This document shows positions 1 to 7,246 of a DNA stretch of 9,263 bases, in pieces; positions within the stretch are counted from its first letter, which is position 1, and every line of letters starts with the position of its first letter. The notes beneath the pieces were generated by a model. It did not search any database and was not told where the DNA came from. It worked only from the letters and a program-made list of their open reading frames with translations. A program made the translations under genes and the position numbers. Source of the stretch: an uncultured Porphyromonadaceae bacterium (GTDB lineage: Bacteria; Bacteroidota; Bacteroidia; Bacteroidales; Muribaculaceae); the NCBI GenBank assembly GCA_902475285.1, contig CABRZA010000095.1, forward strand, positions 1 through 9,263. Direction: 5' to 3'.

Positions 1-1675
1 GCTCGCACAGGCTCTTTCTCAGGCTCTCTGTGGCTTCATCGCCATATTCGCCTTCCGTCGAGCCCCAATTAGGCAATCCCTGAATGAATACATATGTTGA
101 ATCCTGACCGCATTCCACCGATACTTCAAGCACTTGCAGGCTTTCGCATAGTTCGGGGAAAACGTCGTCCAAGTGCGAAACAGCCACGAGAGTGAGCCCG
201 GTCACTTTCTTCAAGGCCGTACATCCGCTGAACATATTTGTCATTTGTGTGGCAGACCTCGTGCCGTCAAGCACCACCTCTTTAAGGCTTGAGCAGTTGC
301 GGAACATATAGCGCAGGTCCGTCGCCGCAGACGTCAGGAATCCATTTCCGTCACTGGAGTACACCGCTGTTTCCAATGCCGTACACCCGTCGAACATGCC
401 GGACAAATTCTGGGCTGCCCGCATATAGAATTGCGGCACCGATGTAAGCGATGTGCACCTGGTGAACATATTCTTACAACTGCCCAGACGTCCACCTTCT
501 GTATTGAGTTCCACACTCGTCAGCGACGTGCAGGCCTGAAAGGTGCGCACCAGGGACTCGGCGTCGGGCACATTCAGTGATATACTCTCAAGCCCTGTAC
601 AACAATAGAACATATCATTCAGATTAGTCGCCTTCGGTATCGTCATGCTCGGTGCCTCATGCATGTTGCTGCAAGACGAAAACATATACGACACATCCTG
701 TGCGTTAGGCAGGGTCAATGTCGGGAGTTCTGAAAGCGCCGAGCACCCCATGAATAATCTGTCCGCCTTTGTAGCGCCGGCAGTCAGACTTTGTACACGA
801 AACAGACTGCTGCAGCTGGCGAACATACAGCTTATGTTTGTCGCATTGGGCGCATTTATATTCCCGACCGTCTTCAGATACGAACAACCGCTGAACATAT
901 AGCTCATATCTGCCTGTGCTCCCGCAGTTACATTGCCCACGACCGACAGTCCCGTACATTTCTCGAACATCATCCACATCCTCGTCGCACTGTTCGCGAT
1001 GATGTCGCCGCTCATATAGAGCCCCGTACATCCCGAGTACATACGGTTCATGTCCGTTACCGTACTCAAGTCAAGAGAAACCGTCGAACTCAACGACGTA
1101 CAATTTCTGAACATCTCCGCCGTATTGTACACGGCCCCTGCCAAAATCTCTCCAACATCTTTCAACGATGTACACCCATAGAACATCCATTGCAGGTCTC
1201 TCGCCTTCGGCGCCTTGATGCGCGGCGACGACACAAGAGCCGTACAGTCACAAAACATATTAAGGCAATTTGTCACATTCACCAGCTCGAGCTCTCCCAC
1301 CGTCCGCAGATTCTTGCAGCCACGGAATCCCATTCCGGTAAGCTCCACCTTCAGCGGCGCCACCTCTTCTATCTTGTCCCAGGACGTAAAGGAGCCCTGC
1401 ACCTTCACCGGTGGAACACGCCTTATCTCAGCGTAGTTCTCCGCATATTTACTCCGGTAGACCGACGGCGTCATCTCGGCCTCTGCCCACGACCTCACGA
1501 AAAAGTCGATCTCCGCCGAGTTATAGCCCCACAATCGGAGCATACCGCCGAAAGTCTCGTAGCAGGCTTTCGCCGATTCCGCTACCTGTTCCAGCGCATC
1601 CATCTGGGCGGTCTTCATGCGTTTGAGCAGCATCTTCACCGCCTTCCCGAATATTCCTGAATTTACCAATTTCAT
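1..1675 (-). CDS. BspA/DUF285-type leucine-rich-repeat protein, probable phage distal tail or adhesion protein (3' end cut by window edge)
   Basis: Reading leftward from the ATG at 1675, the frame stays open for 558 codons to the window edge without a stop. Residues 1-114 form a non-repeat domain (begins MKLVNSGIFGKAVKML). Residues about 117-505 hold 16 repeats with the core (M)F-x-x-C-(T/S)-x-L, e.g. MFSGCTALKKV and MFTRCTSLTSV. Spacing is almost always 24 residues. The Cys three residues after the aromatic is present in all 16; a 17th, near F506, is degenerate. The repeat form is that of BspA-like/DUF285 LRRs, known from Bacteroidetes surface adhesins. I see no signal peptide, lipobox or membrane segment, so ordinary Sec export is unlikely. 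The ATG lies one base after the fibre stop (TGA-T-ATG), which points to coupling. Inferred role: receptor-binding or adhesive part of the virion. A host moron gene is the alternative. Residues 540-558 (TEGEYGDEATESLRKSLCE) resemble the capping region after the repeats, so little may be missing. Confidence 0.85.
   Translation of the reverse strand, partial: MKLVNSGIFGKAVKMLLKRMKTAQMDALEQVAESAKACYETFGGMLRLWGYNSAEIDFFVRSWAEAEMTPSVYRSKYAENYAEIRRVPPVKVQGSFTSWDKIEEVAPLKVELTGMGFRGCKNLRTVGELELVNVTNCLNMFCDCTALVSSPRIKAPKARDLQWMFYGCTSLKDVGEILAGAVYNTAEMFRNCTSLSSTVSLDLSTVTDMNRMYSGCTGLYMSGDIIANSATRMWMMFEKCTGLSVVGNVTAGAQADMSYMFSGCSYLKTVGNINAPNATNISCMFASCSSLFRVQSLTAGATKADRLFMGCSALSELPTLTLPNAQDVSYMFSSCSNMHEAPSMTIPKATNLNDMFYCCTGLESISLNVPDAESLVRTFQACTSLTSVELNTEGGRLGSCKNMFTRCTSLTSVPQFYMRAAQNLSGMFDGCTALETAVYSSDGNGFLTSAATDLRYMFRNCSSLKEVVLDGTRSATQMTNMFSGCTALKKVTGLTLVAVSHLDDVFPELCESLQVLEVSVECGQDSTYVFIQGLPNWGSTEGEYGDEATESLRKSLCE
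164..1333 (-). repeat. Tandem 72-nt (24-aa) leucine-rich repeat array
   Basis: Sixteen coding repeats within the LRR gene. The aromatic residue of the core motif falls at residues 117, 141, 165, 189, 213, 237, 261, 285, 308, 332, 356, 379, 404, 428, 458 and 482. The period is therefore 24, with single-residue slips at three places and one 30-residue unit (428-458) that carries a small insertion. On the plus strand the array shows as recurring 'gaacat' followed or preceded by 'gtaca'. Units are diverged at DNA level, so the array looks old rather than freshly amplified. Confidence 0.85.
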
Positions 1676-1676
1676 A

Positions 1677-3302
1677 TCATTGTCTGTAAAGCATGAACAT
1701 TGTCCCCGCAACAATATCCGGCATCACCGGTTCTTGCGACGACGAGTAATAATAATCTCCCGCCAGCACAGCCTTTCCTTCCGTCACCCCCACTACCCGA
1801 CAATTAAAATTCCATATCTCAGTACCATCAGCCTTCCTGATAGGCTCGTCAAGTATCACCGCAACCCTGTCGTTTCTTATTACCTCAAAGTCACCCAACG
1901 CCTCGAGTTCCACGGTCACTTCCTTGTGGTACCGCGACCCCGATTCGTATATTGTCTTCCATTTCACCCCCAGGACCGTTTTTTTCAGCATCACATACCC
2001 GACAGCCGTCCCCGCCACACTTTCCGGCACCTCCACAAGAGCACCCATCACCTCCTCTTCTGTGGCCTCCTCAATAGCACCAACCCGAGCCTTAAGCTCC
2101 TTAATCTGCCCGTCAAAGACTCCGGCTATCGCATTAGAAAAGCTTTCTTGATTTTCCAGGCGATCAGTTATTCGCGGTATACTGTTTATTTGTTCAGCCT
2201 CCCAATCGTTGACACCTGCGCCAAGGAGTGTGTTTGCGCTCCCGGTGAAATGGTAGAGAATGTTGTCGTGACAGAAGATGCGGTCGGTACGCCCGCGGAT
2301 AATGCCGTCTGTGAGGTGCTCGTTGTAGTCGGAGGCGACATATCCGAAGTCCGACGAGATAAAAAGGAAGTTCGCCTCCTGCGGCTGCCACCACACGCCT
2401 CCTGCGGGGTACTGCACCACCGAGTCGTCGGTCGGTGGATTGAACAACCCGTCGAAAGGCAGGATATTCATGGCGGCAACTTTGTCGGTAAGAGTGTCAA
2501 CCCTGGGGGTAAGTTGAGCGGTTTTAGCCGCAATCTTCTCCAGCGAGGCCTCGTTCGATACGAGCGAGCTTCCGTCGTAGCGGTAGAGGATGTTGTCGTG
2601 ACGGAAGATGCGGTCGGTGCGAGCTGCGCCGCCGGCGTTGTAGTCGGCGGCGACATATCCTAAGTCCGACGATAGGAAAAGAAAGTTGCCCTCCTGCGGC
2701 TGCCACCACACGCCTCTTGCGGGGAACTGTATCACCGAGCCGTCGGTCGGTGGATCGAACACGCCGTCGAAAGGCAGGATGCTGATGCCGGCGACTTTGT
2801 CGGTCAGAGTGTCAACCCCGGATGTAAGTTGAGCGGTCTTGGAGTCGTTTGCGTCAAGACGTTCCGAGAAGTCGGTGATTGCAGCCGTGGCATCGTCGGC
2901 GGCAGCTTTCGCTGCGTCGGATGCCGTGATGGCCTCGGAAGCCTCGGCAAGCGCGGTATTTGCCGCCTGTGATGCACTCGATGCAGCGGCGACAGCTGCT
3001 GCGGCTTGTTCGAGGGCAGCGGCCGCGTCGTCGGCTGCCTTGACGGCACTCTTGGCGGCAAGCACGGCCGTCGCATCCGAAGCGTCGGCTTTCGACAAGG
3101 CCTCGTTGGCTTTGGCCAAAGCCGACGCCGAGTTGGCGAGCGCCGACCGAACTTCGTCGCTCATGCCCGTTACGTCGATCGACTGCATTGCAGTGATGAA
3201 GTCGTCGAGAAGGGCGCCGAGATATGCCGGCGAGATGGAGTTCTGCGCCACCTTCGCCTTGAGGTCGTCGACCTTCGATTTAAGAGAAGAAAAGTCAGTC
3301 AT
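1677..3302 (-). CDS. Tail-fibre-like protein with Ala-rich coiled coil and duplicated module
   Basis: A 541-residue protein starting MTDFSSLKSKVDDLKAKVAQ. The frame is open further upstream to 3419, but that would overlap the preceding gene and the promoter candidate, so I take the ATG at 3302. Layout: N-terminal heptad-like helix (5-40); Ala/Ser/Asp-rich rod (about 52-145) of the type found in trimeric phage fibres; tandem modules at 156-244 and 261-354, each starting TAQLT and containing LPFDG, GVWWQPQE and a DNILY(R/H) stretch; a helix near 375-415; and a C-terminal domain (420-541). The end of each module (DNILYRYDGSSLV) resembles repeats I know from Bacteroidales phage fibre proteins, from memory only. 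It is followed one base later by the LRR gene. Inferred role: fibre shaft and adaptor that carries receptor-binding parts. I cannot name a closer family. Confidence 0.75.
   Translation of the reverse strand: MTDFSSLKSKVDDLKAKVAQNSISPAYLGALLDDFITAMQSIDVTGMSDEVRSALANSASALAKANEALSKADASDATAVLAAKSAVKAADDAAAALEQAAAAVAAASSASQAANTALAEASEAITASDAAKAAADDATAAITDFSERLDANDSKTAQLTSGVDTLTDKVAGISILPFDGVFDPPTDGSVIQFPARGVWWQPQEGNFLFLSSDLGYVAADYNAGGAARTDRIFRHDNILYRYDGSSLVSNEASLEKIAAKTAQLTPRVDTLTDKVAAMNILPFDGLFNPPTDDSVVQYPAGGVWWQPQEANFLFISSDFGYVASDYNEHLTDGIIRGRTDRIFCHDNILYHFTGSANTLLGAGVNDWEAEQINSIPRITDRLENQESFSNAIAGVFDGQIKELKARVGAIEEATEEEVMGALVEVPESVAGTAVGYVMLKKTVLGVKWKTIYESGSRYHKEVTVELEALGDFEVIRNDRVAVILDEPIRKADGTEIWNFNCRVVGVTEGKAVLAGDYYYSSSQEPVMPDIVAGTMFMLYRQ
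2241..2522 (-). repeat. Fibre module copy 2 (about 94 aa)
   Basis: Second tandem copy, residues 261-354, separated from copy 1 by 16 residues (SSLVSNEASLEKIAAK). Compared with copy 1 it carries a longer loop (NEHLTDGIIRG before RTDRIF). Differences from copy 1 are spread out and many are silent, as expected for an old in-frame duplication. Confidence 0.8.
2571..2837 (-). repeat. Fibre module copy 1 (about 89 aa)
   Basis: First of two tandem copies within the fibre gene, residues 156-244. It shares long identical DNA blocks with copy 2, for example around the GVWWQPQE codons and the TDRIF codons. It lacks the five-residue extra segment found in copy 2 and reads NAGGAARTDRIF at that place. Confidence 0.8.
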
Positions 3303-3320
3303 GAAGAGAAATATTTTCTG

Positions 3321-3351
3321 CAAAGGTACTGTGATTGGACTCGGACGAAAA
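3321..3351 (-). promoter_or_regulatory. Candidate Bacteroides-type promoter for the fibre-LRR unit
   Basis: On the minus strand TACCTTTG (3328 to 3321) matches the Bacteroides -7 consensus TAnnTTTG. A T-run (3351-3348) lies 19 bases upstream, at the place of the -33 TTTG element, though it ends in T, not G. It sits in the 55-base gap between the gp10-like stop (3358) and the fibre ATG (3302). The predicted leader would be short and has no Shine-Dalgarno sequence. Seen: the motif and spacing. Inferred: promoter activity. Confidence 0.5.
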
Positions 3352-3357
3352 AGACAT

Positions 3358-3801
3358 TTAAAGCCCCTTCTTGCGGTAGTAGGGGGTATTGTGTCGCGCG
3401 CGGTCGGCATCGAGCGCATCGACGAACATCGATTTGAACTCCTTGCCGAGCGAAAGCGCCATGAAGTCGCGGAGCTTCATGACCGATGCGTAGTACTTCA
3501 CCGAGAACCAGCGACGGCGCTTGCGCACCTTGGCGCGGCCTATGTCGCCGGGATTGCCTATCGGTACTTCGCGCCCGGTGCCCAGGTCTTGCCACAGGCC
3601 ATACTCGACGAACTGCTGCGAGAGGGTGAAGTCGTAGAACCGGCCGTCGCCCTGCACGGGAAGCTGCATGACCGAATCTCTCAGCCGACCAGTGTCGATG
3701 ACATCGAGCAACTTGATGCGCTCGACCCAAATGTCGACCATGGTATCGTTCCAACCGCGGACGAACTTTTCGCGTTCGGCTAAAGCATCTCGTCGAGCCA
3801 T
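3358..3801 (-). CDS. HK97 gp10-like tail-completion/neck protein
   Basis: A 147-residue protein beginning MARRDALAEREKFVRGW. The frame is open upstream to 3927, but those extra residues are Arg/His/Cys-rich shadow of the preceding gene, so I choose the ATG at 3801, which overlaps the preceding stop by 22 bases. Key segment: DTGRLRDSV (residues about 36-44), then a beta-type stretch leading to VEYGLWQDLGTGREV and a basic patch KVRKRRRWFS, then a C-terminal helix (KYYASVMKLRDFMALSLGKEF). 'tGrL..S' followed by 'Y...Q..GTG' is the pattern of gp10-like proteins that finish the tail end at the head-tail joint. Last gene of the connector operon; a promoter candidate and the fibre gene follow. Family assignment is by pattern only. 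Confidence 0.65.
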   Translation of the reverse strand: MARRDALAEREKFVRGWNDTMVDIWVERIKLLDVIDTGRLRDSVMQLPVQGDGRFYDFTLSQQFVEYGLWQDLGTGREVPIGNPGDIGRAKVRKRRRWFSVKYYASVMKLRDFMALSLGKEFKSMFVDALDADRARHNTPYYRKKGL

Positions 3802-4286
3802 TCGTCGGGGTTGTAGACAATGTCGGTGAAAGTGTCGACGGCAATCTGAAAGTATGCGCAGGCGCCGCCGGTATAGAAGTACTTGTCGATTTCGTTGAAT
3901 GAGACACGTTCGTCGAGGTAGATGCAATTTTCGCGCAGGCGCGTCTTCTCCCGGACGAGCACCGACATGAACTGGCGGAAGAGCTCGTTCATCTTGTCGA
4001 GGCAGGCCTGGCGCGCCTTGGCGTCGTCGACCTTATGGCGCATGAAGAGAAAGACCGTCTTTACGCGCCGGGCGTGCGGTGTGTTGGCAAGGTTGAGGGC
4101 GCCGGCCGAGGTGTCGCTCACGGCTACGAAGGCCTTTGCCGAAGTGGCGCGCGAGATGAGCGAGAGGAAACCTTCGAGCGACGACACGCGCTCGAAGAAG
4201 AAGCCGTTGTCGACGGCGAATTTGTTGGCAGCCGTCAGCCGTTCGAAGAAGGCTGCGGCGTCCCAGTTGAAGCAGTTGTCGGTCAT
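3780..4286 (-). CDS. Conserved phage neck-region protein, possibly tail terminator
   Basis: A 168-residue protein (MTDNCFNWDAAAFFERL...). The start ATG overlaps the previous stop by four bases (ATGA). It reads as mixed alpha/beta: an N-terminal helix (8-28), a segment RATSAKAFVAVSDTSAG, a strand HARRVKTVFLFMRH, a helix (DDAKARQACLDKMNELFRQFMSVLVREKT), then ENCIYLDERVSFNEIDKYF and a final strand with ACAYFQIAVDTFTD. Order and size (between connector-type genes and the gp10-like gene) fit a tail terminator or head closure protein, and ending in a strand that reads through to a short acidic tail also fits. I recognise it as a type seen in Bacteroidales prophages but cannot name a domain; the role is inference from position. 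Confidence 0.6.
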   Translation of the reverse strand: MTDNCFNWDAAAFFERLTAANKFAVDNGFFFERVSSLEGFLSLISRATSAKAFVAVSDTSAGALNLANTPHARRVKTVFLFMRHKVDDAKARQACLDKMNELFRQFMSVLVREKTRLRENCIYLDERVSFNEIDKYFYTGGACAYFQIAVDTFTDIVYNPDEWLDEML

Positions 4287-5071
4287 TTTGCGGGGTATTT
4301 GCGATTGAGTTCGTCATATTCACGGGCGAGCGCGTCGAGTTCGGTAAGGGCCCGGTGTGCCGGCATTGCCAGCACGCGCTCCTCCTTGGTGATGTCGCCT
4401 TTGGTAAGCGCACGGATCTGCGCGTCGATATTTCGGCGCAGCATATCGCGGTCGGTGTCCTGGCTATTGCCGCCGGCACCCTCTGCCGGGTGGAAGAAGT
4501 GCGGATAGAGGCGGTTGCAGAGCGCTTTCAGACCTGCCCACCAATAGAATACCGAGAGGGATTCCGCAGGAGAGAGGCTTATGCCCTGCTTGCGGTAGAG
4601 TACTTCGGCCATGCGGCGAAGGAGCTCCGCATCCTGTGTCGACTGGTAGGCTTGCCACAGCGTTTCGCAAGTGAGCCAGTCGTCGAAGGAGAACGAGTCG
4701 TCGAGTTCGGCGTCGACGGCCTTTGCGCCGGCGACAAGGTCGAGGCGTACCGGCCCGTCGGGGAGCTCGGCCACCCAGCGGAGCATGTCGGCGGCAGCCG
4801 CCACGTCGGGGCCCGCAACGACGCACTCGCGGCCGTCGACATCGACGAGCCAGCCGTCGGCATACGGTGTGACTACCTTTACGTTGTTCCATACAAAGAG
4901 ACAGCGCACGGCGACTTGTGCCGCCGATTGCGCGGCGAAATCGTCGGCCGAGGCAAACCGGCGGTCGGCGTTGCGTGCGTTGACATTGACTATCGTGTCG
5001 AGCAGGGCGGCAAGTTGCCCTTGTGTAAGCTCCGTCCACGCTTTCGGAGCCGAAAGATGCAGCGCTGCCAT
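4283..5071 (-). CDS. Phage structural-operon protein of unknown function
   Basis: A 262-residue protein starting MAALHLSAPKAWTELTQGQLAALLDTI. The ATG shares one base with the stop of the preceding gene (TGATG), and its own end overlaps the next gene by four bases, so its coding status is firm. Visible parts: an N-terminal 'W.ELT..QL..LL' helix region, a small beta stretch (NVKVVTPYADGWLVDVDGRECVVAG), an acidic middle (DAELDDSFSFDDWLTCETLWQAY), a helix with FYWWAGLKALCNRLYPHFF near residue 180-200, and a charged C-terminal helix ending NRKYPAK. No signal peptide or certain membrane helix. Not recognised. Between connector-type genes it could be an assembly chaperone or a neck component; I cannot choose. 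Confidence 0.7.
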   Translation of the reverse strand: MAALHLSAPKAWTELTQGQLAALLDTIVNVNARNADRRFASADDFAAQSAAQVAVRCLFVWNNVKVVTPYADGWLVDVDGRECVVAGPDVAAAADMLRWVAELPDGPVRLDLVAGAKAVDAELDDSFSFDDWLTCETLWQAYQSTQDAELLRRMAEVLYRKQGISLSPAESLSVFYWWAGLKALCNRLYPHFFHPAEGAGGNSQDTDRDMLRRNIDAQIRALTKGDITKEERVLAMPAHRALTELDALAREYDELNRKYPAK

Positions 5072-5892
5072 CAGAAATAGAAAGCTCCCTTGATGTCGTT
5101 CTTGAATCCCGGGTCGGAGAAACGGTCACCTACCTCCGCCTTCCAAATTTTCGAATACTCGGGATGGTAGGAGAGCTCGTAGACCACCGGCTCGGCAGCG
5201 TGCCACAGCCTGTTTTGGTCGAAACGGCGCGATGCCGGCGACGCCATGAGAGCGAGCACCGCCTCGCGCACGGCGGCGACGAGCTGATGATCCTCGCCGA
5301 CAGTGCCGTTGTGGAAGTCGGAGCGCAGCTTGTCGAGCATGTCATGGCCGAGGTAGGAGTCGGCGAGCTTTCCTTCGGCGATGATCGCGCGGCGGCGTGC
5401 GGCATCGTACGGCATGGATTCGAGGTCGGGAATGCCCTCGCAGTACTTCGGCGAACAGATGAACGATGCGCAGAAATAGTGGCCACGCTCCGAGGCGCGC
5501 CACTCGGGGTATAGGCGGCAGAGGTCGATGAGCAACTTTCGGTAGCCCTCGGAGGATTTGCGCAGCGAGGCTATTAGCCTCTCGACGCGTTCCTTGGAGG
5601 CCGGCGCGAGGTTGTCGGTGTTGATCACGCCGATACCCGACGGCGTAATGACGACGTCGAGCGACGGCGCGGCGTCGGCGAAAGCCTCGGCGACGACGAT
5701 TTTGAGTGCGAGCTCGTTGTGTGCCGGCGATAGGAAATCGTCGGACCCGAGGATACTCCTCTCGAGCTGCATGCGGGTTGAGGCAATGAAAGGCGCGAGC
5801 TTGTCGAACAGCGGCGTCTCGCCCTCAACTTCGGTGAGGACGTTGGGAATATACTTGCCGATGGTGTCCCTGTTTATGGAGTCGGTATTCAT
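5071..5892 (-). CDS. DUF6712-like probable head-tail connector protein
   Basis: A 273-residue, mainly helical protein beginning MNTDSINRDTIGKYIPNVLTE. Its ATG overlaps the portal stop by four bases (ATGA). An N-terminal helical half (residues about 15-70, with FDKLAPFIASTRMQLERSILG) leads to VVITPSGIGVINTDNLAPASKERVERLI, a signature I associate from memory with DUF6712 proteins of Bacteroidales phages. It continues in long helices with aromatic/Cys-rich RGHYFCASFICSPKYCEG. In DUF6712-carrying phages the gene sits next to portal or capsid genes, which fits an adaptor docked under the portal, but this role is inferred. The C-terminal half (about 150-273, with LVAAVREAVLALMASPASRRF) may be a separate helical domain. 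Family confidence is moderate; coding confidence high. Confidence 0.65.
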   Translation of the reverse strand: MNTDSINRDTIGKYIPNVLTEVEGETPLFDKLAPFIASTRMQLERSILGSDDFLSPAHNELALKIVVAEAFADAAPSLDVVITPSGIGVINTDNLAPASKERVERLIASLRKSSEGYRKLLIDLCRLYPEWRASERGHYFCASFICSPKYCEGIPDLESMPYDAARRRAIIAEGKLADSYLGHDMLDKLRSDFHNGTVGEDHQLVAAVREAVLALMASPASRRFDQNRLWHAAEPVVYELSYHPEYSKIWKAEVGDRFSDPGFKNDIKGAFYF

Positions 5893-7235
5893 TTTTCAAA
5901 TCCTACGGGTGCAACTTCTTTGGCGTCGGTATGCTCGTCGAGCGTTGTGAGTTGGATGAACGGGCACACCGGGTGCACGCCTTTCCAACGGTTGAAGCGG
6001 ATTATGATTTCGTGCGGCAGGAAGAGGAGGTCACGGTAGGGTTTCTGCAATGCCTGGGCGATGGTGTATAGCTCGCGTTTGTCGGAGCCGGAGTTGTTTG
6101 TCTGCGCCTTGCCGGGCACCGAGCCCACGAGGTTGCTGTGCACGCGCATTGTGAAGCACATCATGTTCACGGCCTCGGCGATGTCCGACTCCCAGTCGCC
6201 GCCCTCTTTTGTTTTCGAGTCGATGGAATTGACCGTTATGTCGGGCGTCTCGCCCTTGCCGTCGATCGACATCGACTTGCCCGTAAAAAGTACGGCCCCC
6301 GTGTTCTCGTGGTTGGTGAGGAACTCGAGCATCTCCCGCTTCTTTTCCTTGACGATTGCCTGTTGGGCCTCGAAAGAAGTGGCGCGGCGCTCCTTGAAAA
6401 GGTTGTCCCAATATCGCGGCGACACCTCTATCACATACTTTATGGGCGCGGCGTTCTCGAGCTTCGAGCGCTTGGCCTCGCCGATGAGCCGCTTGATATT
6501 ATACCACGGGCCCTTGAAAAGAGCCGCGTAGTGCGGTATGGGATAGTAGGGCGAGTCCACCCCCGGGAAGCGCGTGAGAATGGCGAATTTGCGGGTTTTC
6601 GTAGGCTTGGCTCCCGAGCGCGAGACACGCAGGCCGAGGCGCTGCTGCAAATCTTTCCACGGCGAACGAGGGTCGAGAAGTTCTATCTCCTCGAAAGTAT
6701 CCGAGGGCTGCGGGGTGCGGAAGTGTCCGAAGATCACCTTCGTGAGCCGCCCCGTGGACTTGTCGGCCGGCGCGAAACGGCAGTAACATGCCGGCTTGCG
6801 ATGAAGCTCTACAATGCGGTCGCCCGCATCGTTGAGGATTATCACCGACACGGCGAAGTTGAAGTGCTTCAAGTCCTGGCATACGCCGAGGAAGTAGTCG
6901 GGCAGCGGGTTGTCGAGGAGGAACTCCTCTACCCTCTCCTTCACCATTTGCGAGGCGGCGTCGGTGCAATATTGCAGGCCGCTGCCGTAGCACACCTCGG
7001 CGTTGAATACCTGGCAGGTGGAGAGCGTTTCGTCCGCCTCGATGTATCGGATAAGATTGTAGGGAATTTGGTCGTCGGCACCCCACGACACATACTCCTT
7101 GCCGTCGGGTGTCAGTCGGGTATCGTAACGGCCCATGTTGCGGAACACTTCCGTGGTTTTGGTTACGAAAGCCACACGGGCGTTGCTCACGGGCAGGTCT
7201 TCGATCGAGAAAAAGTCGTAAGGCATTGATTCCAT
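5889..7235 (-). CDS. Phage portal-type protein
   Basis: A 448-residue protein. The frame can be extended to a TTG at 7241, but the ATG at 7235 (MESMPYDFFSIEDL) is the more likely start, 11 bases after the preceding stop. The N-terminal part has WGADDQIPYNLIRYIEADETL, typical of portals that place a 'W..dNq.P..L...i' segment before a helical stem. The middle has EAKRSKLENAAPIKYVIEV and a Lys/Glu-rich helix (about 290-310). Near residue 385 comes NNSGSDKRELYTIAQALQKPY, followed by LFLPHEIIIRFN, a pattern I know from Bacteroidales phage portals. Portals form the dodecameric DNA gate at the capsid vertex. Length is near the usual 400-500. Its neighbours downstream are connector-type genes, in support. 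No terminase or capsid gene flanks it, which is unusual. Confidence 0.75.
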   Translation of the reverse strand: MESMPYDFFSIEDLPVSNARVAFVTKTTEVFRNMGRYDTRLTPDGKEYVSWGADDQIPYNLIRYIEADETLSTCQVFNAEVCYGSGLQYCTDAASQMVKERVEEFLLDNPLPDYFLGVCQDLKHFNFAVSVIILNDAGDRIVELHRKPACYCRFAPADKSTGRLTKVIFGHFRTPQPSDTFEEIELLDPRSPWKDLQQRLGLRVSRSGAKPTKTRKFAILTRFPGVDSPYYPIPHYAALFKGPWYNIKRLIGEAKRSKLENAAPIKYVIEVSPRYWDNLFKERRATSFEAQQAIVKEKKREMLEFLTNHENTGAVLFTGKSMSIDGKGETPDITVNSIDSKTKEGGDWESDIAEAVNMMCFTMRVHSNLVGSVPGKAQTNNSGSDKRELYTIAQALQKPYRDLLFLPHEIIIRFNRWKGVHPVCPFIQLTTLDEHTDAKEVAPVGFEK

Positions 7236-7246
7236 ATGCAAAACAG

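Noticed and set aside
164..1333. CRISPR-like regular repeat
   Set aside because: The 72-base period is a coding LRR period with diverged units in frame and no spacer/repeat structure.
791..1660. 289-aa plus-strand ORF
   Set aside because: It is the antisense shadow of the LRR gene; its Arg/His/Cys-rich composition has no domain pattern, while the minus frame gives 16 regular repeats.
2241..2837. Template/variable repeat pair of a diversity-generating retroelement
   Set aside because: Differences between the two copies are not confined to adenines of one strand, many are silent, there is a loop insertion, and no reverse transcriptase is in view.
2839..3783. 314-aa plus-strand ORF
   Set aside because: Spans the antisense of the fibre rod and the gp10-like gene; its Ala/Ser runs mirror the Ala-rich rod on the other strand.
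3299..3907. 202-aa and 189-aa minus-strand frames near the gp10-like gene
   Set aside because: The first is a shifted shadow; the second is the real frame extended too far upstream into the 168-aa gene. The start at 3801 explains the protein.
6138..7229. 363-aa plus-strand ORF
   Set aside because: Antisense to the portal-type gene; long only because of high G+C, with no recognisable motif.
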